Shown in pieces: positions 1 through 7,286 of a DNA stretch of 17,392 nt. The position numbers and the translations under genes are program-made. Source of the DNA: Kiritimatiellia bacterium (GTDB lineage: Bacteria; Verrucomicrobiota; Kiritimatiellia; RFP12; UBA1067); assembly GCA_017508315.1 (NCBI GenBank), contig JAFVZE010000001.1, positions 1 to 17,392 on the forward strand, read 5' to 3'. Under the pieces are notes generated by a model, which saw only the letters and a program-made list of their open reading frames with translations, was not told the origin of the DNA and did not search any database. The stretch's first letter is position 1. Every line of letters starts with the position of its first letter.

Positions 1-9
1 CTGTCTTGT

Positions 10-38
10 AAAAATCCTGGGCTGTATTTTCAGCCTGA
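10..38 (-). terminator. Weak hairpin plus T-run, possible terminator of the small minus-strand gene
   Basis: Read on the minus strand, GGCTG (31-35) pairs with CAGCC (20-24) across a six-base loop, and a run of five T follows about five bases later. The hairpin overlaps the stop codon of the 43-residue ORF (30-32). A five-base-pair stem with a gap before the T-run is below the usual standard for an intrinsic terminator, so this is only a candidate. If real, it would close a complete small transcription unit together with the promoter at 193-220. Confidence 0.2.
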
Positions 39-161
39 AGGAATTGCCTCGTTCATGCTGCTGTACGATCGAGATATGGCCACGCGACATCCCAGAACAT
101 AGTCATTGATTATCTGCGCATAGCATGATATCACTCTTCTTCGCGTTGTCTTGGTATTCAT
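30..161 (-). CDS. Possible small basic protein, 43 aa, function unknown
   Basis: I do not recognise this protein. Starting at the ATG at 161 it gives a 43-residue basic peptide beginning MNTKTTRRR and ending NEAIPSG. It has two cysteines, no signal peptide and no membrane segment. It is called because the signals line up: AAAGG lies eight bases before the ATG, the same SD form and spacing as the gene at 450, and a good promoter lies just upstream at 193-220. An in-frame ATG at 215 lies upstream of the predicted transcript start and is rejected. After the TGA the frame stays open to the window edge (K-Y-S-P-G-F-L-Q-D), so it could also be the 5' part of a gene broken by a nonsense change. A standalone small protein and a remnant are about equally likely. 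Confidence 0.3.
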   Translation of the reverse strand: MNTKTTRRRVISCYAQIINDYVLGCRVAISRSYSSMNEAIPSG

Positions 162-192
162 TTGTGTATCCTTTCGTTTGTTGCAAAACCAA

Positions 193-220
193 ATTATACA
201 CGCATTTGACATCAAGGCAA
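193..220 (-). promoter_or_regulatory. Sigma70-type promoter for the leftward small gene
   Basis: On the minus strand TTGCCT (215-220) is followed by a 16-base spacer and a perfect TATAAT (193-198). The predicted start lies near 186, about 25 bases before the ATG at 161. The sequence around the -10, GTGTATAAT, also occurs at 7212-7220 before the lipoprotein gene, which supports a recurring promoter form in this genome. Confidence 0.5.
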
Positions 221-233
221 CGCTTTATATTAG
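206..233 (+). promoter_or_regulatory. Candidate rightward promoter overlapping the leftward one
   Basis: A perfect TTGACA at 206-211 is followed after 16 bases by TATTAG (228-233), which matches the -10 consensus at four of six bases. It overlaps the leftward promoter at 193-220, so the two would compete for polymerase. Transcription from it would cross the ten-G run and give a leader of about 210 bases before the gene at 450. The promoter at 305-334 is the better candidate for that gene. Confidence 0.25.
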
Positions 234-236
234 ACC

Positions 237-271
237 TGCATATGCAATAATTGCCAAAAACGGGGGGGGGG
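237..271. repeat. Nested palindromes followed by a ten-G run
   Basis: TGCATATGCA at 237-246 is a perfect ten-base palindrome. It overlaps GCAATAATTGC (244-254), which has five-base arms around one base. Seven bases later comes an uninterrupted run of ten G (262-271). A similar TATGCAAATAA string follows at 280-290 on the far side of the G run. The palindromes look like dimer-binding DNA sites. The G run is long enough to slip in replication and lies between the two divergent promoter areas. Confidence 0.4.
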
Positions 272-304
272 TATGGTTTTATGCAAATAACACCGGATTC
301 TCCA

Positions 305-334
305 TTGACGGTGACGCTGCTGTTATGATATCAT
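305..334 (+). promoter_or_regulatory. Promoter with overlapping palindromic operator-like site
   Basis: TTGACG (305-310) is followed by 18 bases and TATCAT (329-334), each matching consensus at five of six positions. The start would be near 341, giving a leader of about 110 bases for the gene at 450. The -10 lies in a perfect 12-base palindrome, TATGATATCATA (324-335). Its core ATGATATCA recurs at 125-133, exactly 200 bases upstream. A palindrome covering a -10 is the classic layout of a repressor site, but no regulator is visible in the window. Confidence 0.4.
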
Positions 335-358
335 AGGTGCCAATCAAAGAAAGGATTC

Positions 359-427
359 TATCCCGCCTATGGGTATGGGATAGCAATAATTACGCAACAA
401 TCGGAGCGCTCTTCCCGTGACGGGAGG
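359..427 (+). promoter_or_regulatory. Leader with two inverted repeats before the gene at 450
   Basis: The leader holds TATCCC (359-364) matched by GGGATA (377-382) around 12 bases, and a tighter hairpin of CTTCCCG (411-417), TGA, CGGGAGG (421-427) with seven pairs including one G-U. The second hairpin hides a GGGAGG that would otherwise resemble an SD. It leaves the functional AAAGG at 437-441 free, eight bases before the ATG. It could shape ribosome access. It has no T-run, so it is not a terminator. Confidence 0.25.
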
Positions 428-449
428 ACAGTAAAGAAAGGCTACAGCG

Positions 450-2636
450 ATGAATTACGAGGTCGGTGGTTTTATCCGGCGGATGCGGCATACACTGTTC
501 ACCGCTCTTGCGATCTTCCTTTTCACGTCTCCGTCCTTTGCCCTTGTGCGCGATCCGTCCATCAAAATGGAATGGTTTCGCGTGTTTGCGAAAACGGGTA
601 CCAATAACGAGGGACGGAGCTTTTTGACGGATATTACCGTCGATTCCAATACGGTTTTCGAGATTGAGCTCGAGATTATGAATTTTGCCCATAGCAGCAA
701 GATTTTCTTTGCTCGAGGTCAATCCGCAACCGACCGGGCGTATTCTTTTGCGCATGTTTCCGGCAAATGGGAGTTTTATTACGGCTCGAAGAAATATTCC
801 GCACCCGGTGCCGTCGCCGGAAAGCGTCATACCGTGCGTCTCGGCCCGGACGGGTTCACAGTCGACGGCGTGACGGTTGCGGAGGTGGAACCGGCGAGTT
901 TCACATCGCCGGGTTTTCTGCGGCTTTTTTCCGAGCATACCTATAACGAAGCGACAGGGGCTTATACGGGCAGCAACTGGGGCTGTGCAAATGCGAAATT
1001 TTACGCGTTCCGCATTTACAAGCCAGGTGCCGACGGGGCGCTTGCGCTCGCGCATGAGATCCGCGCCTGCCGGACGACGGCCGGCTACAACACCGTCTAC
1101 GATGCCGTGACCGGTTCCGTATACGAAGACGGTTCTGTATGGAATAGAAATACTTATCCGATCGGCGGACCTTATCTCGTTTCGTCCGACGATGCAACGG
1201 GAGATGCGGTTGCGTTGACGAACGCGATCGCGTGCGCGTGCGCGCTCAGTACCGCGACGCCGAATCGGGAAGTGCGGCTCGACCCCGGCGTCTATTCTCT
1301 GGAAGGTGTGGTCATGCTCTCCGGCTCTCATCTGAATCTGAACGGCAGCAGCATTCTTCTGACGGGCACGGGGTCGGATCCGTCGAAGACGATTCTTCTC
1401 GGCGGGGCGGCAAACGACAATTGCCGTGTGATCCGGTTAACGGCGACGGGGCATGTCATTTCCAATCTAACGGTTACGGGAGGATATGTCGCAGAAAACT
1501 CCGACGGCGGCGGAATCATGTCGACGGCGGCCGATTACGGCAGCGTCGTCGATTGCATCGTTTCCAACAATTACGCAAAAGGTTCGAACGGAAACGGGGG
1601 CGGCGGAATCTGGGGCGCGAAGACGGTCCGCAAGTGTCTGATCGCCGGCAATTCCGCCTACGGCAACGGCGGCGGGGTGCGGTCGTGCACGACGGTTGAA
1701 GATTGCGAAATCACGGCCAACACCGCGACCGGTTCGGGCGGCGGCATAAGCGGCTGTAAAACCGTCCGCTGCCGGATTGCCGGGAATGTCAGCAAGTATC
1801 ATGGCGGCGGACAGCATGCGGGGACGGCGGTCGATTGCTTTTTCAAGGATAATGTCTGCCATAATGGCGGCGATTACGGTTCGGGAGGCGGACTTTACAG
1901 CGGGACGGCCACGAACTCGACATTCGTCGGCAACAGGGAAAACGATGCGTTGGCAGGCTACGGCAGTGCGGCGGCTTCGTCCGTGCTGTGGGACTGCACC
2001 GTCACGAACAGCACGGCGCGGCGTTCGCTTTTTGACGCCTGCACGCTGCGGCGTTGTCTGATTTCCGGATGCGGCGCACGAACGAGCGACGGCACCTATC
2101 CTTTTTATGTCTTCGGCAGATATTCCGGCAGCGCCGTCTACACGAACGTCAACTGCATCATCGAGAATATATCCCTCTCCAACGCGGCCGACCGCGTGGG
2201 AGTCCAGTGCTGTCTTTTGAACTGCACGGTCCGCAACGTCAGCGGCAAGACGAACGGACCGCTGGCGGCATCCTGCACGGCGGTGAACACGATCATCACC
2301 GGCTGCACACCGTACGATCTCGTCGCCGGCACGTCGGCGTCGCGGCTGGTCAATTGCGTCTATTCGACGTCGTCGGGCACGTTCGCGGAAGGTCAGCTCG
2401 TCAACTGCCGTCAGGCGCCGTCGCTCCGTTTCAACCGCGCGGACGGCGCGTTGTCGTGCGACCCCACCGCTTCCTCCGCGGCTTTCAACGCGGCGCTTGA
2501 AGCGGATTGGATATTGCAGCTTGCGGGCGAAATCGATTGCGCCGGCCGTCCGCGGCGGATGTTCGGATCGCTCGATATAGGAGCGATGGAGTGCCAGGAC
2601 GATTATGTTCCCGGGCTCCGTTTCATTCTGCGCTGA
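450..2636 (+). CDS. Secreted LamG-like plus right-handed beta-helix protein with choice-of-anchor Q tail
   Basis: This is a 728-residue exported protein. The start at 450 is supported by AAAGG eight bases upstream; an inner ATG at 483 would give a more compact signal peptide. A hydrophobic signal segment (about 15-31, ending SPSFA) precedes a LamG/concanavalin-like region (about 38-230). A right-handed beta-helix follows (about 275-660) with repeated GGG turns (353-355, 407-409, 430-432, 452-454, 479-481). The end carries DIGAME (709-714), the hallmark of choice-of-anchor Q proteins, then a short tail ending RFILR. There are 28 cysteines, many recurring every 20-27 residues at the same rung position. 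Proteins of this type are usually cell-surface polysaccharide-binding or adhesive proteins, and some beta-helices are lyases; no catalytic residues can be assigned here. It is 21 bases from the DUF4838 gene and probably cotranscribed with it. Confidence 0.85.
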   Translation: MNYEVGGFIRRMRHTLFTALAIFLFTSPSFALVRDPSIKMEWFRVFAKTGTNNEGRSFLTDITVDSNTVFEIELEIMNFAHSSKIFFARGQSATDRAYSFAHVSGKWEFYYGSKKYSAPGAVAGKRHTVRLGPDGFTVDGVTVAEVEPASFTSPGFLRLFSEHTYNEATGAYTGSNWGCANAKFYAFRIYKPGADGALALAHEIRACRTTAGYNTVYDAVTGSVYEDGSVWNRNTYPIGGPYLVSSDDATGDAVALTNAIACACALSTATPNREVRLDPGVYSLEGVVMLSGSHLNLNGSSILLTGTGSDPSKTILLGGAANDNCRVIRLTATGHVISNLTVTGGYVAENSDGGGIMSTAADYGSVVDCIVSNNYAKGSNGNGGGGIWGAKTVRKCLIAGNSAYGNGGGVRSCTTVEDCEITANTATGSGGGISGCKTVRCRIAGNVSKYHGGGQHAGTAVDCFFKDNVCHNGGDYGSGGGLYSGTATNSTFVGNRENDALAGYGSAAASSVLWDCTVTNSTARRSLFDACTLRRCLISGCGARTSDGTYPFYVFGRYSGSAVYTNVNCIIENISLSNAADRVGVQCCLLNCTVRNVSGKTNGPLAASCTAVNTIITGCTPYDLVAGTSASRLVNCVYSTSSGTFAEGQLVNCRQAPSLRFNRADGALSCDPTASSAAFNAALEADWILQLAGEIDCAGRPRRMFGSLDIGAMECQDDYVPGLRFILR

Positions 2637-2657
2637 GAATCAAAGGAAAGAATCGTC

Positions 2658-5600
2658 ATGAAAAAAGCTTTTTTTACCAGTGTCGCCGTATTGGCGCTTC
2701 AGTCGTTCGCCGCGCCGGATCTCGCCAAATCCCTGAAGTCGCTGCCGGGTGCGACGAATTACGTTTTCCACCTGACGCGCGACGCGTTCGTCGATTCGCT
2801 CGGCCTTGATTTCGATTCGCTCCATCCCTGCGGCTATTATCTCGCGCGCAAAGGGCGAGATGTCGTGATCGCCGGGCGTACGCGCAAAGGCGATCGGTAT
2901 GCGCTGGCCGATTTTCTCAAACGGTATGCGGGCTACCGGAACTTCGGCACGAAATTCGGTCTGATCGCTCCGCAGACCGACGATCTGAAAGTTCCCGAGA
3001 CGCTGTGCGTGCGCGAAGAGCCCGATGTGCCGTCCGTCTATGTCGCGGGACACGGCGGCATGGGAGCGTTCGGCCGCGACAGCCGCCTGACGTGCCGCGC
3101 GACGCATGCGCTCGACCGCCTCGTGACGAAGGAGATGTGGGAGGAGCATCCGGAATATTTTCCCCTCATCCGCGGCGAGCGCCGCAAGCCGGGCGTTCCG
3201 GGGCAGCCGTGGAACCCGTGCATGTCCAATCCCGATCTGCCGAAACTCGTCGACGCGTACGCCGAACGGTTTTTCAAGGCGAAGCCCGACGAACTGGGGC
3301 TGCCGATGGGCGTCAACGACGGCGGCGGCGACTGCCAGTGCGACGGTTGCGAGGCGCTGTGGCGCCGGCACGGCAACCAGTACGCCGCATTCTACAACAT
3401 GGCGGCGAAGCGGCTCGCCAAATCGCATCCGGGGAAATATCTCGCCTTCATCGCGTATTCGACGCGCTGCAAGGATGTGCCGCGCGGCATCAGGATGGAG
3501 CCGAACATTCTCGTCGAAGTGACGGGCATGGTCACGAACATGCACGGCGCGCTGCGCGGCTGGAAGGATATCGGCGTGAAGAATTTCGGCGTGTATGAAT
3601 ATCTCTACTCCTGCGACTCGAACCGGATGGCCCCCGGGTACTATCCGCACGACATCGCCGCCTATTTCCGCTCGCTGTACCGCGAATTCGGGATGAAGAC
3701 GCTCTGGCAGGAATATTTCGCCTGGGCGCCGGTCATCGACGCCGGCCGGCAGTATGTCGTGAACGAGCTGATGTGGAATATGGAGGCCGATGTCGATTCT
3801 CTCCTCGACGATTATTTCCGCTCGCTCTACGGTCCGGCCGAAAAGCCGGTGCGCCGGTTCCATGAAATCGCCGAAGCCGCGTACGCGCGGCGCAAACAGC
3901 TGCCGGACTGGAACAAATATTTCGTCGATTACCACAATCCGCGGCAGTTCGGCGGCTACACCGACAAGGCGCTCGCGGCGATGGACGCGGCGCTTGAGGA
4001 GGCGGCGCGGGCGGCGAAGGGGAACGAGGACGTTCAGCGCCGCATCGCGCTTCTCAAACGCGTGTGGACGTTCCCCCGTGCGCTGATCGAGAACTGGATC
4101 TGCGTGCAGAAACTGAAGGAGACGGACGATCCGGAGACGATCGCCGCGCTGGTGGCGAAAGCGTCGGCGGCGATCGCGCGCGCCGAACGTTTCACGCTCA
4201 CGCCGGACGAGGAGCGCTGGGTGTGCTGCGGAAAACGGGGGGATAAAGTTTTCAAGTCGGTTCTCTCGGGGCGTCTGGCGCCGCGCCCGATTCTCGACCA
4301 GGCGGCGGATGACGCCTGCTTCCGCGCGACGGCGCGGCTTGGCCGCGAGAAATCGCGCTCGGTGTGGCGGCGGCTCGGGCGCGACGCCGTGTTTGCGCCG
4401 TATGCCGGCACGCAGCTGTATCTCATTGACAACGAGCCGGTCAATCTCGCCAAGAATGGTTCGTTCGAGGATCTGCGTAAAGATGCCGGCAGGAACAGTA
4501 CCGCCGATCCCGACTGGCGGCCTCTCGGCGTGGCGGGCGGCTGGAGCGCGTGGACGTTTCCGAATACGCGCGCGCTCGTCTGTTCGGATGACTCCGAAGC
4601 GCACACTGGGCGGCGCAGCGTCTGCATCCGGCACAACCAGCACGGCGCGGCGCTCATTACCGGCTGGCCGGCGGCCCCGCGCACGCGCTACCGGGTGAGC
4701 GCTTGGGTCAAGACGCGCAACGCGAACGGCCCCAGCGCCAATCTGGGCGGCTTCGGCGTGCGGATGAAAGACGCGGAAGGGAAATGGCTCGACGGCGGCA
4801 GCGCGATCGGTGCGCAGATTCCGCCCGAAGCGCTCGAAAAATGGGTCAGGATCTCCTGCACGTTCACGACGCCGGACATTGAAGGCGACCGTCTCAGCCT
4901 CGTTCCGACGCTGGGCGCGCCTGGCGGGCAGGGGGATGACGACCGCGTCTGGTGGGACGATGTCACGCTCGAGAAACTGTGGGAAGCTCCGGCGAAGCTG
5001 CCGGAGCAGGCGGCGTTCGCGCTCGAAACGGCCGCCGGATGGACGGCGGGGTGGAAAGGCGTGAAACCGCCGCGGCTGACATGGGACCGTTCGTTGCCGG
5101 ACGATGTGTACCGCGCGGAAAAAACGGCCGACGGCGGCGTCGTCATCATCGGCGGAGCGGAGGGGTTGCGGCTCGGCGTCTACGCGTGGTGCAAGGCGCT
5201 GGGCATCCGCTGGTTTTCGCCGAACGAGCGCGTGATCATCCCCGCCGCGCCGCGGGCGCCGGGCGCGGCGTTTTTCGGTGAACATCGCCCGTCGTTTCCC
5301 TACCGCGGCCTTCACACCTGCGGATGTCCCGACCATTACGATCCCAACGTCGCGCATTGGATGAGTTTCAACGGTTTCAACCGCCGTCTCGACGATCTCC
5401 GGGAGGCGCTTGTCCATCGCGATGATTACGCGCGGTTGGGGCTTGTTTCCGATACGACGGTTCACGCCTATTCGCTGATCCTTCCGGCGGAACATTATTT
5501 CGAAGATCATCCCGACTATTTCGCGCTGATCGGCGGCAAGCGCCGGGCGGGCGGGGGGCAACTGTGTCTTTCGAACAGGAAGATGCGCGCGGCGTTCGTC

Positions 5601-7013
5601 GCGTCGCTGAAGGAATGGCTCGCGAAGCTGCCCGACGTTTCGCCCGTCGGCATCTGCCCGAACGACGGATACGGGTGGTGCGAATGCAAGGGATGCCGGG
5701 CGCTGGACACGGAGGAGGACCGCCGCAACGGGACGGTGAACGGGCGGGTCGCGGATTTCACGAAGTTTCTCGCCGAAACGTTCAAAGACCGTACCGTCGG
5801 CAATTACAGCTACAGCAATTTCGCCGATTTCTACAAACTGATGGAGCCGTTGCCGCCGAATCTCGTTTTGTCGTTCACGGCGTTTCACTGCCAGAGCCAC
5901 CGTTTTCTGGATGACCGGTGTCCGCGGAACAGGACGTTCGCCCGGCGTTTTGCCGAATTGAAGGAAAAGGGCGCGAGATTCTACATCTACGACTACTACA
6001 CCCATCGCTGGGGATTTCTTCCGGCGCCGATGTGGAAGTCGGCGGCTCGCGATTTCAAGGAGTGGAAGAAGGCCGGCATAGAGGGTTTTCTGAGCGAGGT
6101 CTCCTCGACGGGCGCGGCAAGCTGGGACAGTTTCTGGCCGACATTCTGCATGGCCGGCGAAATGATGCTTGACGCGGAACGCGATCCCGATGACGTGATC
6201 GACGACTGGTGCGCCTCGCGCTACGGACGGGCCGCGCGGCAGATGCGCGAATATTTCCGGGTATGGGAAAAGGGGGTCTGCGATGAGCGGTGCTTCCTGA
6301 AAAACCCCGATGAATTTCCGCAGGTCTTTCAGGCTGAAGCCGAATCCCATCTTGCCGCCGCCGAGGCGGCCGACGGCGAAAATCCGTTTGTGCGGTCGGC
6401 CCGCCGCCGGTATGACGCGTGGAAGAGCAATCTTGCCGAGCGCGTGCGCTACGTCTCGCCGAAGGAGGTCGCGGTTTCGGGCGAATTGCGCAGGCTTCCC
6501 GTTTATTTCACGGGGGGAGCGTCGCAGGTCATCGACGCCAAGAACGATACGCAAGTCGAAATGGCGGTCGCGGACGGGAAAGTGCGCGTGCGGCTGACGG
6601 CGCACGAGACGAACATGAAGGGGCTCAAAACCGCGAAAAGCGTCTACGAGAGCGATTGCTTCGAGCTGTTTTTCGCGGACGGGCGGAATGCGGCGAAGAC
6701 ATATCACTTTCTCGCCGACGCCCAGGGCCGGGTCATCTCGGCGGAGTCCGAAGGCAAGCGATGGAACTGGAGCTGGGAGCATCATGCAACGGTCAAAGCC
6801 GAGCGCAAGGCGGATCGTTGGACGCTTGATTTCGAAATGCCGCTTTCGGATGTCGCGGTTGGCGCCGGCGAGCCGTTCGGTTTCACCTTGATCCGTAACC
6901 GCTACGCCGGCGGACGCTGGGAAATAACGGGAACTCCCGCCGGCGGGGCGTTTTTCGACACGTCTCGCTATATCCGCGCGGCGGTCGGGACAACGCCCGG
7001 GGCCACACCGTAA
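2658..7013 (+). CDS. Giant secreted protein with two DUF4838 modules and two carbohydrate-binding-like domains
   Basis: This is a 1451-residue protein with a signal peptide (1-19, ending SFA). Its SD is AAAGGAAAG at 2642-2650. In order it shows an N-terminal alpha/beta domain (about 30-115), a first DUF4838 module (about 115-420), a helical linker, a CBM4-like beta-sandwich (about 596-776, from NLAKNGSFED to the W-W-D-D-V strand), a second N-domain (about 805-870), a second DUF4838 module (about 880-1205), and a CBM9/DOMON-like domain (about 1285-1445, with ESDCFELFF at 1331-1339). The two modules share HPxYFxLI (164, 951), CxSN (188, 970), NDGxG followed by CxCxxC (220-231, 1002-1013), an aromatic YxY strand (about 313, 1111) and a Glu (352, 1147). 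DUF4838 proteins are related to the GH20/GH67-type glycosidase architecture, but substrate and catalytic residues are not established. The likely role is binding or cleaving polysaccharide outside the cytoplasm. Third-position G/C is very high compared with genes further right. Confidence 0.85.
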   Translation: MKKAFFTSVAVLALQSFAAPDLAKSLKSLPGATNYVFHLTRDAFVDSLGLDFDSLHPCGYYLARKGRDVVIAGRTRKGDRYALADFLKRYAGYRNFGTKFGLIAPQTDDLKVPETLCVREEPDVPSVYVAGHGGMGAFGRDSRLTCRATHALDRLVTKEMWEEHPEYFPLIRGERRKPGVPGQPWNPCMSNPDLPKLVDAYAERFFKAKPDELGLPMGVNDGGGDCQCDGCEALWRRHGNQYAAFYNMAAKRLAKSHPGKYLAFIAYSTRCKDVPRGIRMEPNILVEVTGMVTNMHGALRGWKDIGVKNFGVYEYLYSCDSNRMAPGYYPHDIAAYFRSLYREFGMKTLWQEYFAWAPVIDAGRQYVVNELMWNMEADVDSLLDDYFRSLYGPAEKPVRRFHEIAEAAYARRKQLPDWNKYFVDYHNPRQFGGYTDKALAAMDAALEEAARAAKGNEDVQRRIALLKRVWTFPRALIENWICVQKLKETDDPETIAALVAKASAAIARAERFTLTPDEERWVCCGKRGDKVFKSVLSGRLAPRPILDQAADDACFRATARLGREKSRSVWRRLGRDAVFAPYAGTQLYLIDNEPVNLAKNGSFEDLRKDAGRNSTADPDWRPLGVAGGWSAWTFPNTRALVCSDDSEAHTGRRSVCIRHNQHGAALITGWPAAPRTRYRVSAWVKTRNANGPSANLGGFGVRMKDAEGKWLDGGSAIGAQIPPEALEKWVRISCTFTTPDIEGDRLSLVPTLGAPGGQGDDDRVWWDDVTLEKLWEAPAKLPEQAAFALETAAGWTAGWKGVKPPRLTWDRSLPDDVYRAEKTADGGVVIIGGAEGLRLGVYAWCKALGIRWFSPNERVIIPAAPRAPGAAFFGEHRPSFPYRGLHTCGCPDHYDPNVAHWMSFNGFNRRLDDLREALVHRDDYARLGLVSDTTVHAYSLILPAEHYFEDHPDYFALIGGKRRAGGGQLCLSNRKMRAAFVASLKEWLAKLPDVSPVGICPNDGYGWCECKGCRALDTEEDRRNGTVNGRVADFTKFLAETFKDRTVGNYSYSNFADFYKLMEPLPPNLVLSFTAFHCQSHRFLDDRCPRNRTFARRFAELKEKGARFYIYDYYTHRWGFLPAPMWKSAARDFKEWKKAGIEGFLSEVSSTGAASWDSFWPTFCMAGEMMLDAERDPDDVIDDWCASRYGRAARQMREYFRVWEKGVCDERCFLKNPDEFPQVFQAEAESHLAAAEAADGENPFVRSARRRYDAWKSNLAERVRYVSPKEVAVSGELRRLPVYFTGGASQVIDAKNDTQVEMAVADGKVRVRLTAHETNMKGLKTAKSVYESDCFELFFADGRNAAKTYHFLADAQGRVISAESEGKRWNWSWEHHATVKAERKADRWTLDFEMPLSDVAVGAGEPFGFTLIRNRYAGGRWEITGTPAGGAFFDTSRYIRAAVGTTPGATP

Positions 7014-7117
7014 AAACCGGTCTGCGGCTCAAAGCGCGAAGTCCTGCCTTGTCCTGGTAAAATAAGCAAACGCGAGGGCATAAATTTTCTCAATGAGATT
7101 TGCGTGAGGATATGATC

Positions 7118-7219
7118 ATGGTTTTGCTCGATCGACTGATTTCGTCGGAAAACGCGCCGCGTCCCGCCCACAAAATTTGGTGGAAATACGGTTGCACAAT
7201 AATTCGACAAGGTGTATAA
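7118..7219 (+). CDS. Possible 33-aa leader peptide or small ORF
   Basis: An ATG at 7118 opens a 33-codon frame (starting MVLLDRLISSENAPRP, containing K-I-W-W-K-Y) that ends at the TAA at 7217-7219. TGAGGA (7105-7110) sits seven bases before the ATG. An in-frame ATG at 7112 is too close to that SD. The peptide is unrecognised. Its stop codon overlaps the -10 box of the lipoprotein promoter (7215-7220), so translation here would cross that promoter. No promoter is visible for the ORF itself. It could be chance in a 273-base gap. Confidence 0.15.
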   Translation: MVLLDRLISSENAPRPAHKIWWKYGCTIIRQGV

Positions 7220-7220
7220 T
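7192..7220 (+). promoter_or_regulatory. Promoter of the small lipoprotein gene
   Basis: TTGCAC (7192-7197), a 17-base spacer and a perfect TATAAT (7215-7220). Transcription would start near 7227 and give a leader of about 60 bases before the ATG at 7287. The -35 is weak, but the -10 and spacing are ideal. I see no terminator between the DUF4838 gene and this point, so read-through from upstream is possible. Confidence 0.55.
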
Positions 7221-7286
7221 CGGCGCTGTTCGGCTGAGGAGTATCGGCTGAGCGTTAAAACAAACACCAATCAGGAGGATTGTTCT

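Noticed and set aside
151..336. Plus-strand 61-codon open frame in the control region
   Set aside because: It has no SD and crosses the ten-G run and both promoter areas. The peptide looks random.
390..1331. Minus-strand open frame of 313 codons opposite the first beta-helix gene
   Set aside because: The composition is arginine-rich and typical of a shadow frame, with no SD or promoter. The + frame has coherent domains.
1500..1910. Repeated GGCGGCGG-type strings as a DNA repeat or CRISPR-like array
   Set aside because: They are the Gly-Gly-Gly turns of the beta-helix at irregular intervals, with no conserved repeat and spacer structure.
2640..6785. Minus-strand open frame of 1381 codons opposite the DUF4838 gene
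   Set aside because: It is Arg/Pro/His/Ala-rich with no recognisable domain and mirrors the strong third-position G/C of the gene on the + strand. The + frame has a signal peptide, clear domains and an SD.
7212..7286. Upstream in-frame start for the lipoprotein
   Set aside because: It lies at or before the predicted transcript start, lacks an SD, and would bury the lipoprotein signal. The ATG at 7287 has AGGAGG.
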